Below are positions 28,895 through 38,698 of a stretch of DNA of 64,000 nt, one piece after another. Source of the DNA: Pelagibacterium montanilacus (GTDB lineage: Bacteria; Pseudomonadota; Alphaproteobacteria; Rhizobiales; Devosiaceae). The DNA is taken from contig NZ_RZMX01000051.1 in NCBI RefSeq assembly GCF_003992665.1, positions 229,033 to 293,032 on the forward strand. The letters are read 5' to 3'. Each line of letters starts with the position of its first letter. Within the stretch, counting starts at the first letter, position 1. Both the position numbers and the translations under genes were made by a program. Below the pieces are notes generated by a model. That model saw only the letters and a list, made by a program, of their open reading frames with translations. It did no database searches and was not told the DNA's origin.

Positions 28895-29871
28895 GCACTC
28901 CTGTTCTCTCGGTCGAGGGGATGACCGTACAATTTCCCACCCGCCGCGGCATCCTGACCGCCGTCGACGACGTCTCGTTTTCCATCAAGGCCGGCGAAGT
29001 GCTCGGCGTGGTGGGCGAGTCGGGGGCGGGCAAGTCCATGACCGGCTCGGCGATCATCGGGCTGATCGAACCGCCAGGCCGGATCTCCTCGGGCCAGGTG
29101 TTTCTCCATGGTGAGCGGATCGACACGCTCCCGGCCGAAAAGATGCGGCGGGTGCGCGGGCGCAAGATCGGCATGATCTTCCAGGATCCGCTGACCTCGC
29201 TCAATCCGCTCTATACCGTGGCCGAACAGCTCGTGGAGACAATTCGCACCCATCTGCCGCTCTCTGCGGCCGATGCGCGCAAGCGGGCCATCGGGTTGCT
29301 CGACGATGTGGGCATTCCCGACGCCTCGCGCCGGATCGACGACTATCCGCACCAGTTCTCGGGCGGCATGCGCCAGCGCGTGGTGATAGCCCTGGCGCTG
29401 TGCGCGGACCCCGACCTCGTGATCGCCGACGAGCCCACCACCGCGCTCGACGTGTCGGTCCAGGCCCAGATCATCGACGTGATGAAAAAGCTCTGCGCGG
29501 AAAAGGGTGCCGCGATCATGCTGATCACCCACGACATGGGGGTGATCGCGGAGATCGCCGACCGGGTTGCGGTGATGTACGCTGGCCGGCTCGCCGAGAT
29601 CGGCCCGGTGCGCAAGGTCATCTCGGACGCCGCCCACCCCTATACAAAGGGGCTGATGGGCTCGATCCCGTCCCTTCTGAGCGATGCCGAGCGGCTCACC
29701 CAGATTCCGGGTTCCATGCCGCGGCTGACCGCCATCCCGCAAGGGTGCCCGTTCAATCCACGCTGCTCCTATGCCTTCGATCGCTGCTATATCGAGCGGC
29801 CCGATCCCCTTCCCCATGACGAACGGCGGGTTGCCTGCTGGCTCTATGACAAAGAGGAGGCGCTTTCGTGA
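28891..29871 (+). CDS. ABC transporter ATP-binding protein, DppD-like
   Basis: A 326-residue ATPase energises the peptide-type importer. Walker A is GESGAGKS, the signature is FSGGMRQRV, Walker B is DLVIADEPTTALD, and the switch histidine is in LITHDMG. The C-terminal oligopeptide/dipeptide domain includes GCPFNPRCSYAFDRC, a cysteine-rich segment that in this family can hold an Fe-S cluster. It overlaps both neighbours by four bases, showing tight coupling. Confidence 0.94.
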   Translation: MSTPVLSVEGMTVQFPTRRGILTAVDDVSFSIKAGEVLGVVGESGAGKSMTGSAIIGLIEPPGRISSGQVFLHGERIDTLPAEKMRRVRGRKIGMIFQDPLTSLNPLYTVAEQLVETIRTHLPLSAADARKRAIGLLDDVGIPDASRRIDDYPHQFSGGMRQRVVIALALCADPDLVIADEPTTALDVSVQAQIIDVMKKLCAEKGAAIMLITHDMGVIAEIADRVAVMYAGRLAEIGPVRKVISDAAHPYTKGLMGSIPSLLSDAERLTQIPGSMPRLTAIPQGCPFNPRCSYAFDRCYIERPDPLPHDERRVACWLYDKEEALS

Positions 29872-30869
29872 GCACGCCCCTTCTGGAGGTGAAAAACCTT
29901 TCGGTCTCTTTTGACGTCTCCCGGCCCTGGCTCAACCGCAAGCTCGAGGGCCAGGACAAGGTCTTGCTCAAGGCGGTCAACGACGTCTCGTTCTCGATCA
30001 ACAAGGGCGAGACCTTCGCGATCGTGGGGGAATCGGGTTCGGGCAAATCGACCATCGCCCGGCTGATCGTGGGGCTGCTCAAGCCCAGCTCGGGCGATGT
30101 GTTTTTCGAGGGCAAATCGCTTTCGGCCGGGCTCGAGGGCGCCGAGGCGCGCAAGCTGCGCCGGCGCTTCCAGATGATCTTCCAGGATCCGTTTGCCAGC
30201 CTCAACCCGCGCTGGCACGTGGCCGACATCGTCGCCGAGCCGCTCCGGGTGTTTAAGACCGAGACCGGAAAGCAACGGCGCGAGAAGGTGGGCGAGCTGC
30301 TCTCGCTTGTGGGCCTTTCCCCCGAGGACGGGGCGAAATTCCCCCACCAGTTCTCAGGCGGCCAGCGCCAGCGCATCGCGATCGCCCGGGCGCTCGCGGC
30401 CAATCCGGACTTTATCGTCTGCGACGAGCCCACCTCGGCACTCGATGTTTCGGTGCAGGCCCAGATCCTGAACCTGATGAAGGACCTCCAGGACAAGCTG
30501 GGGCTGACCTATCTCTTCATCTCCCACGACCTGTCGGTCGTCCGGCACATGGCAGACCGGATCGGCGTGCTCTATCTGGGGCGCATGGCCGAAATCGCCG
30601 ACGCCAAGTCGCTGTTCGTCGATCGCCAGCACCCCTACACGCGGATGCTGCTCGACGCGGTGCCCGATTTGGGGATGACGGGCAAGCCGCGCAAGCCGGT
30701 GGAGGGGGAAATCCCATCCCCGCTCGACCCGCCTTCCGGGTGCGTGTTCAACCCGCGCTGCCCGCTGGCCAATGCGCGCTGCCGCACCGAACGGCCCGAA
30801 CTTCGGCTTTACGGGCCCACATGGGCGGCCTGCCACGCGGTCGAGGAAGGGCGCGACAAGGCCGCCTGA
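29868..30869 (+). CDS. ABC transporter ATP-binding protein, DppF-like
   Basis: This 333-residue ATPase is the partner of the DppD-like subunit. Walker A is GESGSGKST, the signature is FSGGQRQRI, Walker B is DFIVCDEPTSALD, and the switch histidine is in FISHDLSV. The C-terminal cysteine-rich block CVFNPRCPLANARC is present. Translation starts at GTG overlapping the upstream stop (GTGA). It ends the importer operon; the next gene is 109 bases away. Confidence 0.94.
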   Translation: MSTPLLEVKNLSVSFDVSRPWLNRKLEGQDKVLLKAVNDVSFSINKGETFAIVGESGSGKSTIARLIVGLLKPSSGDVFFEGKSLSAGLEGAEARKLRRRFQMIFQDPFASLNPRWHVADIVAEPLRVFKTETGKQRREKVGELLSLVGLSPEDGAKFPHQFSGGQRQRIAIARALAANPDFIVCDEPTSALDVSVQAQILNLMKDLQDKLGLTYLFISHDLSVVRHMADRIGVLYLGRMAEIADAKSLFVDRQHPYTRMLLDAVPDLGMTGKPRKPVEGEIPSPLDPPSGCVFNPRCPLANARCRTERPELRLYGPTWAACHAVEEGRDKAA

Positions 30870-30978
30870 CCGGCCCCCGACCGCGTCCTCCACCAGCACC
30901 CCGGACTGCCGCAAACACGCCATATTCGGCGCGCTGAGATAAGGGGCGCCGGGGGGCGCGTGCGAGGGCAGAAAAACC

Positions 30979-31704
30979 ATGAACTCGATATCGGGAATCG
31001 TCGCCGCGCTGTGCATCGCGGCAGGGCTGGCCGCTGCGGGCTGGCTGGGCGGTCAGGCGCTTATCGAAAGCCGCGAGCCGATCCGGACCGTCACGGTCAA
31101 GGGGCTGTCCGAGCGCCCGGTGGATGCGGATCTGGGGTTCTGGCCCATCAAGTTCGTCGCCACGGGCGCCACGCTCGAAGCGGCGCGGGCCGGGCTCGAG
31201 ACCGCCGACGCGGCGGTGCGGGACTTCCTGCTCGAGGCGGGCTTTCCCGCCGAGGCCATGCGCGTCCAGAACATCCTCGTGGAGGACCGTCTGGCCGGCT
31301 ACAATGCGGGCAACACTCCCGGGGAGGCCCGGTTCGTCCTGACCGAGGAGTTCCTGGTCACCTCCAGCGAGGTCGAGGCGATCGCCGAGGCGGCGCGCAA
31401 TGTGGGCGAGCTGCTGCGCGCGGGCGTAGTCTTTTCGTCGGACGCCTACAATGCGGGGCCCTCCTATACCTTCACCGGGCTGAACGCCCTCAAGACCGAC
31501 ATGCTTGCCGAGGCGACCCAGCGAGCCCGGGAAGCGGCCGAGGAATTTGCCCGCGAGGCCGGCGCGGCGGTGGGCACCATACAGACCGCGAACCAGGGCA
31601 TCTTCGAGATTCTCGCGGAGGTCGAGATCCCCGATCAGCGGCCCGAAAAGCAGATCGAGAAAAAGGTCCGTGTGGTCACCACCATCACCTATTTCCTCGA
31701 ATAG
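30979..31704 (+). CDS. SIMPL-domain (DUF541) exported protein
   Basis: The 241-residue protein carries an N-terminal signal/anchor (about residues 5-27) and a SIMPL/DUF541 domain, recognised by TVTVKGLSERPVDADLGFW and the C-terminal EKKVRVVTTITYFLE. Bacterial SIMPL proteins such as E. coli YggE are periplasmic or outer-membrane-associated and are linked to oxidative stress tolerance, with no defined activity. It is convergent with cobK and the last 16 bases overlap that gene's end. It appears separately transcribed from the importer. Confidence 0.85.
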   Translation: MNSISGIVAALCIAAGLAAAGWLGGQALIESREPIRTVTVKGLSERPVDADLGFWPIKFVATGATLEAARAGLETADAAVRDFLLEAGFPAEAMRVQNILVEDRLAGYNAGNTPGEARFVLTEEFLVTSSEVEAIAEAARNVGELLRAGVVFSSDAYNAGPSYTFTGLNALKTDMLAEATQRAREAAEEFAREAGAAVGTIQTANQGIFEILAEVEIPDQRPEKQIEKKVRVVTTITYFLE

Positions 31705-32456
31705 GGCGCAAGGCCGGCAAGCCACTCGAGCAGCGCCTGGGGGGTGCCGACGGTCTCGACGTCGGGAAGCTGGGGACGCTGGACGACGATCACCGCAAGG
31801 CGCTGCGCACGCGCCATTTCGAGCTTTGCCGGCCAGGGCCCTCCGGCGTTCTTGGTCACCAGATGGGTGATCGCGTGGGCCTCGGCAAGCGCCTGTTCGG
31901 TGTCGGTCGCGAAGGGTCCCCGGCCCAGAACCAGCGTCCAGCCCGGGAGCGGCATTTCGGGCTGCTCGATCATGCGGGCGACGAAGCTGCAATCGGTGCG
32001 CGCCACGAACGCCCCTATCTCCTGGCGCCCGATGGTGAGCAGCACCCGGGCGCCCGGTGGCAGGGAACGGGCCGCCGACGCCATGTCGGGCACCATCATC
32101 CAGTCCGGATCGACCGGCCAGGGCGCGGGCGCGAGCCGGGCGACAGGCGTACCGGTCGCGCGTGCCGCCTCGTGGGCATTGGCCGACATGCGCGCCGCGA
32201 AGGGATGGGTGGCGTCGACCAGAACGTCGACGCGGTGGGCGACCAGATAGTCGGCCAGCCCCCGGGCCCCGCCGAACCCACCGATCCGCACCGCGCCATC
32301 GGGCAGGAGGGGATCGCGCGTGCGCCCGGCCAGAGAGGTGGTGACCGCGTATCCCTCTCGCCCAAGCAGGGTGGCGAGCGCGCGCGCCAGGGAGGTTCCC
32401 CCCAGGATCAGCACGCGGGCGCCGGCGCACAGGTCTTGAACGTTGCCCTTGGTCAT
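31689..32456 (-). CDS. cobK: Precorrin-6A reductase
   Basis: This 255-residue NADPH-dependent enzyme reduces precorrin-6A in the aerobic cobalamin pathway. The N-terminus has the dinucleotide-binding ILGGTSLARALA, and VDATHPFAARMSANA and LVTKNAGG are typical CobK blocks. It runs opposite to the other cob genes: the start is close to that of cobA, in divergent orientation, and the end overlaps the SIMPL gene. A TTG two codons upstream is possible; the ATG was preferred. Confidence 0.9.
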   Translation of the reverse strand: MTKGNVQDLCAGARVLILGGTSLARALATLLGREGYAVTTSLAGRTRDPLLPDGAVRIGGFGGARGLADYLVAHRVDVLVDATHPFAARMSANAHEAARATGTPVARLAPAPWPVDPDWMMVPDMASAARSLPPGARVLLTIGRQEIGAFVARTDCSFVARMIEQPEMPLPGWTLVLGRGPFATDTEQALAEAHAITHLVTKNAGGPWPAKLEMARAQRLAVIVVQRPQLPDVETVGTPQALLEWLAGLAPYSRK

Positions 32457-32538
32457 GCCCAAGCTCTATAGAGAGCTTGACGACGAGGCGATAGACACGA
32501 GCGGCATGGATCACACGCGAGAGCAGGACGCGCGCACA

Positions 32539-33354
32539 ATGGGGCATTTTGCCCGGCTCGACCATGCCGGCCTGCCCGATTTCTCTGCGGGTTCGGTCTG
32601 GCTGGTGGGCGCGGGGCCTGGCGCGCCGGGGCTGCTCTCGCTGCTGGCCTATCACGGGCTGGGTCAGGCCGATGTGATCGTCCATGACGCGCTGGTGAGC
32701 GAGGCGATTCTGGCCTTTTCCCGCCCGGACGCCGAGATCATCCAAGTGGGCAAGCGCGGCGGCAAGCCGTCCGCAAAACAGGACGACATCACCCTCACCC
32801 TCGTCGAAAAGGCGCGAGACGGCAAGCGGGTGCTGCGGCTCAAGGGCGGGGACCCCTTCATGTTCGGACGCGGCGGGGAGGAATGCGCCGCGCTGGTGGA
32901 GGCCGCGATCCCCTTTCGGATCGTCCCCGGGATCACCGCGGGGATAGGCGGGCTCGGCTATGCGGGCATTCCGGTGACCCACAGGGACACCAACCACGCA
33001 GTGATCTTCCTGACCGGGCACGACGACACCGGAGGTGTGCCGCAGGCGGTCGACTGGGGGGCCATCGCCACCGCGGCCCCGGTGATCGTGATGTATATGG
33101 CGATCAAGCATCTGGGCTCGATCGCCGACAAGCTCATGGCCGCCGGGCGTGATCCCTTCGACCCGCTCTCGATCGTCGCCCACGCGACCCTGCCCCATCA
33201 GCGGGTGATCGAAACCACGCTGGGGGAAGCGGGGATGCTGCAGGCGACCGGCGCGTTCCCCACCCCCGCCATCGTCGTCCTGGGGCCGGTGAGCGGGTTC
33301 CGCGCCTCGCTCGACTGGTATCTCGACACCCTTCGGGAGAACGGCTTTGGCTGA
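32539..33354 (+). CDS. cobA: Uroporphyrinogen-III C-methyltransferase
   Basis: The 271-residue SAM-dependent enzyme methylates uroporphyrinogen III at C2 and C7 to precorrin-2, the branch point to cobalamin and siroheme. The motifs VWLVGAGPGAPGLL near residue 15, RLKGGDPFMFGRGGEE and GIPVTHRD are diagnostic. The C-terminal CysG oxidase domain is absent, as in stand-alone CobA. The start is uncertain: 32539 has an AGGA site about 10 bases upstream and matches usual N-terminal length, while an ATG at 32506 would add 11 residues. The stop overlaps the cobB start. Confidence 0.9.
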   Translation: MGHFARLDHAGLPDFSAGSVWLVGAGPGAPGLLSLLAYHGLGQADVIVHDALVSEAILAFSRPDAEIIQVGKRGGKPSAKQDDITLTLVEKARDGKRVLRLKGGDPFMFGRGGEECAALVEAAIPFRIVPGITAGIGGLGYAGIPVTHRDTNHAVIFLTGHDDTGGVPQAVDWGAIATAAPVIVMYMAIKHLGSIADKLMAAGRDPFDPLSIVAHATLPHQRVIETTLGEAGMLQATGAFPTPAIVVLGPVSGFRASLDWYLDTLRENGFG

Positions 33355-34666
33355 AGCTGCCCGCGGGCTCGTCATCGCGGCCCCCCGCTCGGGTTCGGGC
33401 AAGACCACGGTGACGCTGGGGCTGGCGCGCGCGCTGGTGCGCCGGGGGCTCGCGGTGGCCCCCGCTAAGACCGGGCCGGACTATATCGACGCCGCCTTTC
33501 TCGCCCGCGCCGCCGGACGGCCCGCCGTCACACTCGATCCCTGGGCCATGGGCGCGGATCGGCTCGGCGCGCTCGCTTCGGTCCATGCGGAGGACGCGGA
33601 CCTGTTGCTGGTCGAGGGGGTGATGGGGCTCTTCGATGGCGCGGTCAGCGGGACGGGCTCGACCGCCGATCTTGCAGCGGCGCTGGGGCTACCCGTGATC
33701 CTCGTCATCGATTGCGACCGGCAGGCCCAGTCGGTCGCCGCGCTCGCGCTGGGCTTCGTGCGGTTCCGGGCTGACGTTGCCGTCGTCGGGGTCGTTCTCA
33801 ACCGCGTCGCCTCGCCCCGGCACGAGGCGATGCTGCGCGACGCGCTCGACGCGGCGGGCGTCCCCGTCCTCGGCGCGCTCGGCCGGTCCGATGGGCTTGT
33901 CGCGCCCTCACGGCATCTGGGGCTGGTCCTGCCCGGGGACATGCCCGATGCCGATCGGTTCCTTGAGAGGGCTGCCGATGCGGTGGGAGCGGGGCTCGAT
34001 CTCGATGCCGTGCTTGCCTGCGCCGCGCCGGTCCCCCTGACGGGTGCCGGCCGCGCGCCGGCGCCGCTCGCCCCGCTGGGCCAGCACATCGCCATCGCGC
34101 GCGATGCGGCCTTTGCCTTTGTTTATCCCCATCTGCTGGCGGGCTGGCAGGCGCAGGGCGCAACGCTGTCCTTTTTCTCGCCCCTTGCCGACGAGGCGCC
34201 CGGGGAAGGGGCCGATGCCGTGTTTCTTCCCGGGGGCTATCCCGAACTGCACGGGCGGACACTCGGCGCGGCCCGGGGCTTTGCCGCCGGACTGGCCGCG
34301 GCGCGCGACCGGGGGGGGCTGATCTATGGGGAGTGCGGCGGGTTCATGGTGCTGGGTCAATCGCTCACCGATCGCGAGGGCGCCACCCACAAGATGACCG
34401 GCCTCCTCCCGGTCTCGACCCGGATCGACCGGCCCCGGCGTGTTCTGGGCTACCGGACGTTGACCCATGCGTCCCCGCTGCCCTGGCCGGGCGCGCTCAG
34501 GGGCCATGAATTCCATTATTCGAGCGCCGATGCTCCGGACTTGCCGCCTCTCTTTGTGGCCGAAGACGCCGGGGGCGCGCCGCGCGGCTCCATGGGCGTG
34601 ATCCTCGGGCGGGTGATGGGCTCGTATGCCCATGTGATCGACGCGGCCCAGGGCGTGGCCCCATGA
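33347..34666 (+). CDS. cobB: Cobyrinic acid a,c-diamide synthase
   Basis: The 439-residue ATP- and glutamine-dependent enzyme amidates the a and c carboxylates in cobalamin biosynthesis (hydrogenobyrinate in the aerobic route). The N-terminal P-loop-like [12 protein letters not shown] and [11 protein letters not shown] start the synthetase domain. The glutamine amidotransferase half includes LPGGYPELH and the nucleophile cysteine in [11 protein letters not shown]. It starts at TTG with GGGAG seven bases upstream, overlapping the end of cobA by eight bases. It overlaps cobQ by four bases. Confidence 0.93.
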   Translation: MAEAARGLVIAAPRSGSGKTTVTLGLARALVRRGLAVAPAKTGPDYIDAAFLARAAGRPAVTLDPWAMGADRLGALASVHAEDADLLLVEGVMGLFDGAVSGTGSTADLAAALGLPVILVIDCDRQAQSVAALALGFVRFRADVAVVGVVLNRVASPRHEAMLRDALDAAGVPVLGALGRSDGLVAPSRHLGLVLPGDMPDADRFLERAADAVGAGLDLDAVLACAAPVPLTGAGRAPAPLAPLGQHIAIARDAAFAFVYPHLLAGWQAQGATLSFFSPLADEAPGEGADAVFLPGGYPELHGRTLGAARGFAAGLAAARDRGGLIYGECGGFMVLGQSLTDREGATHKMTGLLPVSTRIDRPRRVLGYRTLTHASPLPWPGALRGHEFHYSSADAPDLPPLFVAEDAGGAPRGSMGVILGRVMGSYAHVIDAAQGVAP

Positions 34667-36135
34667 CCGCCCGCGCGCTCATGGTGATGGGCACGGGCTC
34701 GGACGTCGGCAAATCGCTCGTCGTGGCCGGGCTCTGCCGTGCCTTTGCCAATCGCGGACTGCGCGTTGCGCCCTTCAAGCCCCAGAACATGTCCAACAAT
34801 GCCGCGGTGACAGCCGATGGCGGGGAGATCGGACGGGCGCAGGCGCTTCAGGCCCGCGCCGCACGCCGGGACTGCGTCACAGCGATGAACCCGGTGCTGC
34901 TCAAGCCCGAGCACGAGACCGGATCGCAAATCGTGGTGCGCGGGCAGCGCCGCGCGACCCTTTCGGCGCGCGCCTATTTCGCCATGCGCGGCACGCTGAT
35001 GCCCGAGGTGCTGGCGGCGTTTTCCGAACTTGCAGCCGACAGCGACCTGGTGCTGGTCGAAGGCGCGGGCAGCGCCTCGGAAGTCAATCTGAGGGAGGGG
35101 GATCTGGCCAATTTCGGCTTCGCCCAGGCCGCCGGCGTGCCGGTGCTGCTGGTGGGCGATATCCACCGGGGCGGGGTGATCGCGGCATTGGTGGGCACAT
35201 TCGCCGTGATCGCCCCCGATGACGCGGCGCTGATTGCCGCGACCCTCGTGAACAAATTCCACGGCGACCCCTCGCTCTTTGATGCGGGCCGCGCGCTGAT
35301 CGCCGAGCGTACCGGGCGCCCTGCCTTCGGGCCCCTGCCCCATTTTCCCGATGCGGGCCGGCTGCCGGCCGAGGACGTGCTGGCGCTCGATGCGGCGCAA
35401 GCCCCGGGCGGCGAGTTCGTGATCGCCGTGCCGCGCCTGCCGCGCATCGCCAATTTCGACGATCTCGATCCCCTGCGCGCCGAACCCGGCGTAACCGTCA
35501 GGATCGTCCCGCCCGGCCAGCCGCTGCCGCGCGATGCGCGGCTCGTCGTTGTGCCCGGTTCCAAATCCACCCGGGCCGATCTCGATGCCCTGCGGGCCCA
35601 GGGCTGGGATATCGATATTGCCGCCCATGTGCGGGCCGGCGGCCATGTGCTGGGGATTTGCGGGGGTTACCAGATGCTGGGCAAGACCATAGCCGACCCC
35701 GAGGGGATCGAAGGGCGGCCCGGAACCTCCCCGGGCCTCGGGCTGCTCGACGTGGACACGATTCTGGGGCCCCACAAGCAGCTCCGGACCGAGGCGGCGG
35801 TGCACGCGGGCTCGGGCCATTTGGTTTCAGGCTATCACATTCATATGGGCGAGACCTTCGGCCCCGATGCGGACCGGCCCTTCGCCCATGTGGACGGCGC
35901 GCCCGAAGGGGCCACGGCGTCCCAATTCCGGATCGCGGGCACTTATCTGCATGGGGTGTTCGCAGCCGACGGCTTCCGCCGGGCTTTCCTCGAGACGCTC
36001 GGGGCCCGCACCGATCCGACGCTCGACTATGAGGCGGGGGTGGATGCGGTGCTCGATCGGCTCGCCGCCCATATGGAAGCCCATCTCGATCTCGACGCAA
36101 TCCTCGCGCTGGCGCGGATTCCGGAGCCCAGATGA
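34663..36135 (+). CDS. cobQ: Cobyric acid synthase
   Basis: This 490-residue enzyme amidates the b, d, e and g side chains of adenosylcobyrinic acid a,c-diamide with glutamine and ATP. The synthetase domain starts with [10 protein letters not shown] and has [12 protein letters not shown]. The amidotransferase domain has the nucleophile cysteine in [12 protein letters not shown]. It is part of the cobA-B-Q-D run with four-base overlaps on both sides. Length is standard. Confidence 0.95.
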   Translation: MTARALMVMGTGSDVGKSLVVAGLCRAFANRGLRVAPFKPQNMSNNAAVTADGGEIGRAQALQARAARRDCVTAMNPVLLKPEHETGSQIVVRGQRRATLSARAYFAMRGTLMPEVLAAFSELAADSDLVLVEGAGSASEVNLREGDLANFGFAQAAGVPVLLVGDIHRGGVIAALVGTFAVIAPDDAALIAATLVNKFHGDPSLFDAGRALIAERTGRPAFGPLPHFPDAGRLPAEDVLALDAAQAPGGEFVIAVPRLPRIANFDDLDPLRAEPGVTVRIVPPGQPLPRDARLVVVPGSKSTRADLDALRAQGWDIDIAAHVRAGGHVLGICGGYQMLGKTIADPEGIEGRPGTSPGLGLLDVDTILGPHKQLRTEAAVHAGSGHLVSGYHIHMGETFGPDADRPFAHVDGAPEGATASQFRIAGTYLHGVFAADGFRRAFLETLGARTDPTLDYEAGVDAVLDRLAAHMEAHLDLDAILALARIPEPR

Positions 36136-37103
36136 GCCTTCTGGTCGCTCTTGCAGCCCTGGGTCTGGAGCGGCTCGCGGGGTATCCGCCGGCGCTGGTG
36201 CGCGCCATCGGCCATCCGGTGATCTGGATCGGCTGGCTGATCGGGGCGGGCGAGAAAGCCTACAACAACGCGGACTGGAGCTTTGAAGACAGGCGGTTCG
36301 CCGGCGCGCTGGTTCTGGCCGGCGTTCTGGCGGTGGTCCTCGTCGTCACCCTCCCGCTCACGCTCGCCCTGCGGGCGCTGCCCTGGGGCTGGGCGCTCGA
36401 GGCGGTGCTGGCCTCTTCGCTGCTGGCGCAAAAGGAACTTTGGGCGGCCGTCGGACGGGTGGGGCGCGGGCTGGAAACCTCTCTTGATGCAGGACGACAC
36501 GCGGTCTCCCAGATCGTTGGCCGGGACACCACCGAGCTCGACGGGCCCGAAATCTCGCGCGCGGCCATCGAAACGCTGGCGGAAAACACCTCCGACGGGG
36601 TGATCGCGCCGCTCCTATACCTTGCCCTCCTGGGACTGCCCGGGATCGCGCTCTACAAAGCGATCAACACAGCCGATTCCATGGTCGGGTACCGATCGGA
36701 CCGCTATCTCGCCTTTGGCTGGGCCTCGGCCCGGACCGACGATTTCGTCAATTTCCTGCCCGCACGGCTGACCGCGCTCCTGTTCGCGCTGGCCGCAGCG
36801 CTCGATCGGTCGGCCTCGGGACGCGCGGCCTGGCGGACCGCCCGGCGCGATGCGGGCAAGCACGCGTCCCCCAATGCCGGCTGGCCCGAAGCGGCGATGG
36901 CCGGAGCGCTGGGGTTGTCGCTTGGTGGCCCGCGCGCCTATGGGGGCCGGGTTCTCGATCTGCCGACGATGGGGGACGGGCGGCGCTCGCTCGGACCGTC
37001 CGACATCGTGGCCGCGCTCGGGCTCTACCGCACCGCGCTCTGGCTGACGCTGGGGGCGATGGCCCTTGTGACGGCCGGCTGGTTTGCGTCGAGCCTGCTA
37101 TAG
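36132..37103 (+). CDS. cobD: Adenosylcobinamide-phosphate synthase (CobD/CbiB)
   Basis: The 323-residue integral membrane protein attaches aminopropanol (or its phosphate) to cobyric acid. Conserved CbiB segments include [35 protein letters not shown] and the C-terminal helix. Several hydrophobic helices are evident, at about residues 55-80 and 295-320. Its end overlaps the converging cobP gene by six bases. It is named cobD in the aerobic (Pseudomonas denitrificans) nomenclature, not the Salmonella CobD aminotransferase. Confidence 0.93.
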   Translation: MSLLVALAALGLERLAGYPPALVRAIGHPVIWIGWLIGAGEKAYNNADWSFEDRRFAGALVLAGVLAVVLVVTLPLTLALRALPWGWALEAVLASSLLAQKELWAAVGRVGRGLETSLDAGRHAVSQIVGRDTTELDGPEISRAAIETLAENTSDGVIAPLLYLALLGLPGIALYKAINTADSMVGYRSDRYLAFGWASARTDDFVNFLPARLTALLFALAAALDRSASGRAAWRTARRDAGKHASPNAGWPEAAMAGALGLSLGGPRAYGGRVLDLPTMGDGRRSLGPSDIVAALGLYRTALWLTLGAMALVTAGWFASSLL

Positions 37104-37628
37104 GTCCGGGAGCCGTCCCTTGACCGCCATGGGCAGGCCCGCGACCACAAAGCACACATGGGGGCAGATTTCCGCAAGCCGCTGATGGGCAGAGCCGGCG
37201 AGGTCGCGGAAGGTGCGCGCCAGCGCGTTGTCGGGCACGATCCCCAACCCCACCTCGTTGGAGACGAGAATCACCCGCGTGGTTTCGATCGCCTCGAGGG
37301 TTTCGGCAAGGTTCTCGATCTCGTCGGCTACGTCGCGTTCCATGCTCAGGAGATTGGTGATCCAGAGCGTGAGGCAGTCCACGAGAATCACGTCGTGGGC
37401 CTGTGCGGCGGCAAACAGCGTCTCGCACAGCTCGAGAGGCTCCTCGATGGTGGCGAACCGGCCCTCCCTCGTGCGCTGATGGGCCGCGACACGCTCGGCC
37501 ATCTCGTCATCGAGCGCCTCGGCGGTCGCGAGATAGGCGGGCGATCTGGACCCGCGGGTCGCCACGCGTTCGGCAAAGGCGGTCTTTCCCGACCGCGCCC
37601 CGCCCAGTATCAGGATATGCTCGCTCAA
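37098..37628 (-). CDS. cobP: Adenosylcobinamide kinase / adenosylcobinamide-phosphate guanylyltransferase
   Basis: This 176-residue bifunctional enzyme phosphorylates adenosylcobinamide and transfers GMP to it during nucleotide-loop assembly. The P-loop is GGARSGKT at the N-terminus, the GMP-accepting histidine is in VAAHQRTREGRF, and DCLTLWITNLL and LVSNEVGLGIVP are conserved. It is encoded opposite to cobD, tail to tail. CobS, CobT and CobC are not in the window. Confidence 0.94.
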   Translation of the reverse strand: MSEHILILGGARSGKTAFAERVATRGSRSPAYLATAEALDDEMAERVAAHQRTREGRFATIEEPLELCETLFAAAQAHDVILVDCLTLWITNLLSMERDVADEIENLAETLEAIETTRVILVSNEVGLGIVPDNALARTFRDLAGSAHQRLAEICPHVCFVVAGLPMAVKGRLPDL

Positions 37629-37737
37629 GGCCCCGCCCCTTGTTGCTAAAGATCAGCGACTGCGCCGGGCCTCGGGCAACGCCCGCTGCACGGCCCGGTT
37701 CCGGCCCGGCCCGCCGCCACATTTGAATTTGACCCTA

Positions 37738-37753
37738 TAAGACTTTTGTCTTA
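37738..37753. promoter_or_regulatory. Short inverted repeat before the kinase-zwf-pgl-edd genes
   Basis: TAAGAC-TTTT-GTCTTA, a perfect 6-bp inverted repeat 36 bases before the kinase start, within a short AT-rich stretch of an otherwise GC-rich gap. It could be an operator or a small leader hairpin. It does not match the HexR consensus. Confidence 0.4.
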
Positions 37754-37789
37754 GGCCCTGTTGGCGAGTTGCGCTCCGGAGTTGCGATC

Positions 37790-38668
37790 TTGACCAAATA
37801 TCTGCTCGGCGTCGATGGGGGCGGCACCAATTGCCGCGTCAGACTGGCCGATAGGGATCTGCGAAGCCTGGGGGAAGCCCGGGGCGGGCGATCCAACCTC
37901 CAGCTTGACGGGGGCGAGCCGGCCTACCGCTCGATCATGGACGGGGCACGGGACGCCTTTGCCCAGGCCGGCATCGATTTTTCCCACGCGAGCCAGACCA
38001 CCGCGTGCTTCGGAATGGCCGGCGCGCGCCTGCCCTCGGCCCGCGAAGCCTTTGCGGCGCGGCAATGGCCGTTCGCGTCCCTTGCGGTCCACGACGACAT
38101 CGATATCGCGCGGGCCGGCGCCCATGAGGGTGAGGACGGCGCGGTGATCATCGTGGGCACCGGGTCGGCCGGCATGGCGCTGGTCGAGGGCCGGCGCTAC
38201 CAGGTCGGGGGCTGGGGCTTTCACGCGGGCGACCAGATGTCGGGCGCCATTCTCGGGCGCGAGCTCGTGCGCCATGCAGTCGAGGCCGAGGACGGACTGG
38301 TGCCCGCCTCCCCGCTCACACGGGCAGTGATCGAGAGGCTGGGGGGTGATCTCAACGCCGTGATGGCCTGGAGCTTCGACAACCGGCAGCCGGCGGACTA
38401 CGGTGCGCTCATGCCGATGTTCATCGAGCATTTCGAAAACGCAGACCCGGTCGCCGCTCAGCTCATGGAAATCGAGCTTGGCTATATCGACCGCTATGTG
38501 GATTACTTCAAACGGTGCGGAGCGGAAAAGCTCGCCGTGGTCGGCGGATTTGGCCAGAGGCTCATGGGCCTGCTCGAGATCCGCTATGGCGCCTATGTCT
38601 GCCTGCCCCGATCCGAACCCCTGCACGGCGCGCTCATCCTCGCCCGTCACAACGCCAGCGCAGCCTGA
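37790..38668 (+). CDS. BadF/BadG/BcrA/BcrD-type sugar kinase (GlcNAc kinase-like)
   Basis: This 292-residue ASKHA-fold kinase has phosphate-1 motif GVDGGGTN near residue 7 and phosphate-2 motif IIVGTGSAG near residue 120. Members phosphorylate N-acetylglucosamine or related hexoses. The start is inferred as TTG with GGAG eight bases upstream, placing LLGVDGGGTN close to the N-terminus as usual; a TTG at 37769 is an alternative. It is followed after 30 bases by zwf, pgl and edd, so it may act as the hexose (gluco)kinase feeding the Entner-Doudoroff pathway, or in amino-sugar recycling with NagA. Substrate unproven. Confidence 0.82.
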   Translation: MTKYLLGVDGGGTNCRVRLADRDLRSLGEARGGRSNLQLDGGEPAYRSIMDGARDAFAQAGIDFSHASQTTACFGMAGARLPSAREAFAARQWPFASLAVHDDIDIARAGAHEGEDGAVIIVGTGSAGMALVEGRRYQVGGWGFHAGDQMSGAILGRELVRHAVEAEDGLVPASPLTRAVIERLGGDLNAVMAWSFDNRQPADYGALMPMFIEHFENADPVAAQLMEIELGYIDRYVDYFKRCGAEKLAVVGGFGQRLMGLLEIRYGAYVCLPRSEPLHGALILARHNASAA

Positions 38669-38698
38669 GTGCGCAACGCGAGCCGGAGACCTTTTCAA

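Noticed and set aside
30870..32540. Cobalamin riboswitch before the cob genes
   Set aside because: No B12-box-like sequence was noticed between the importer and cobA.
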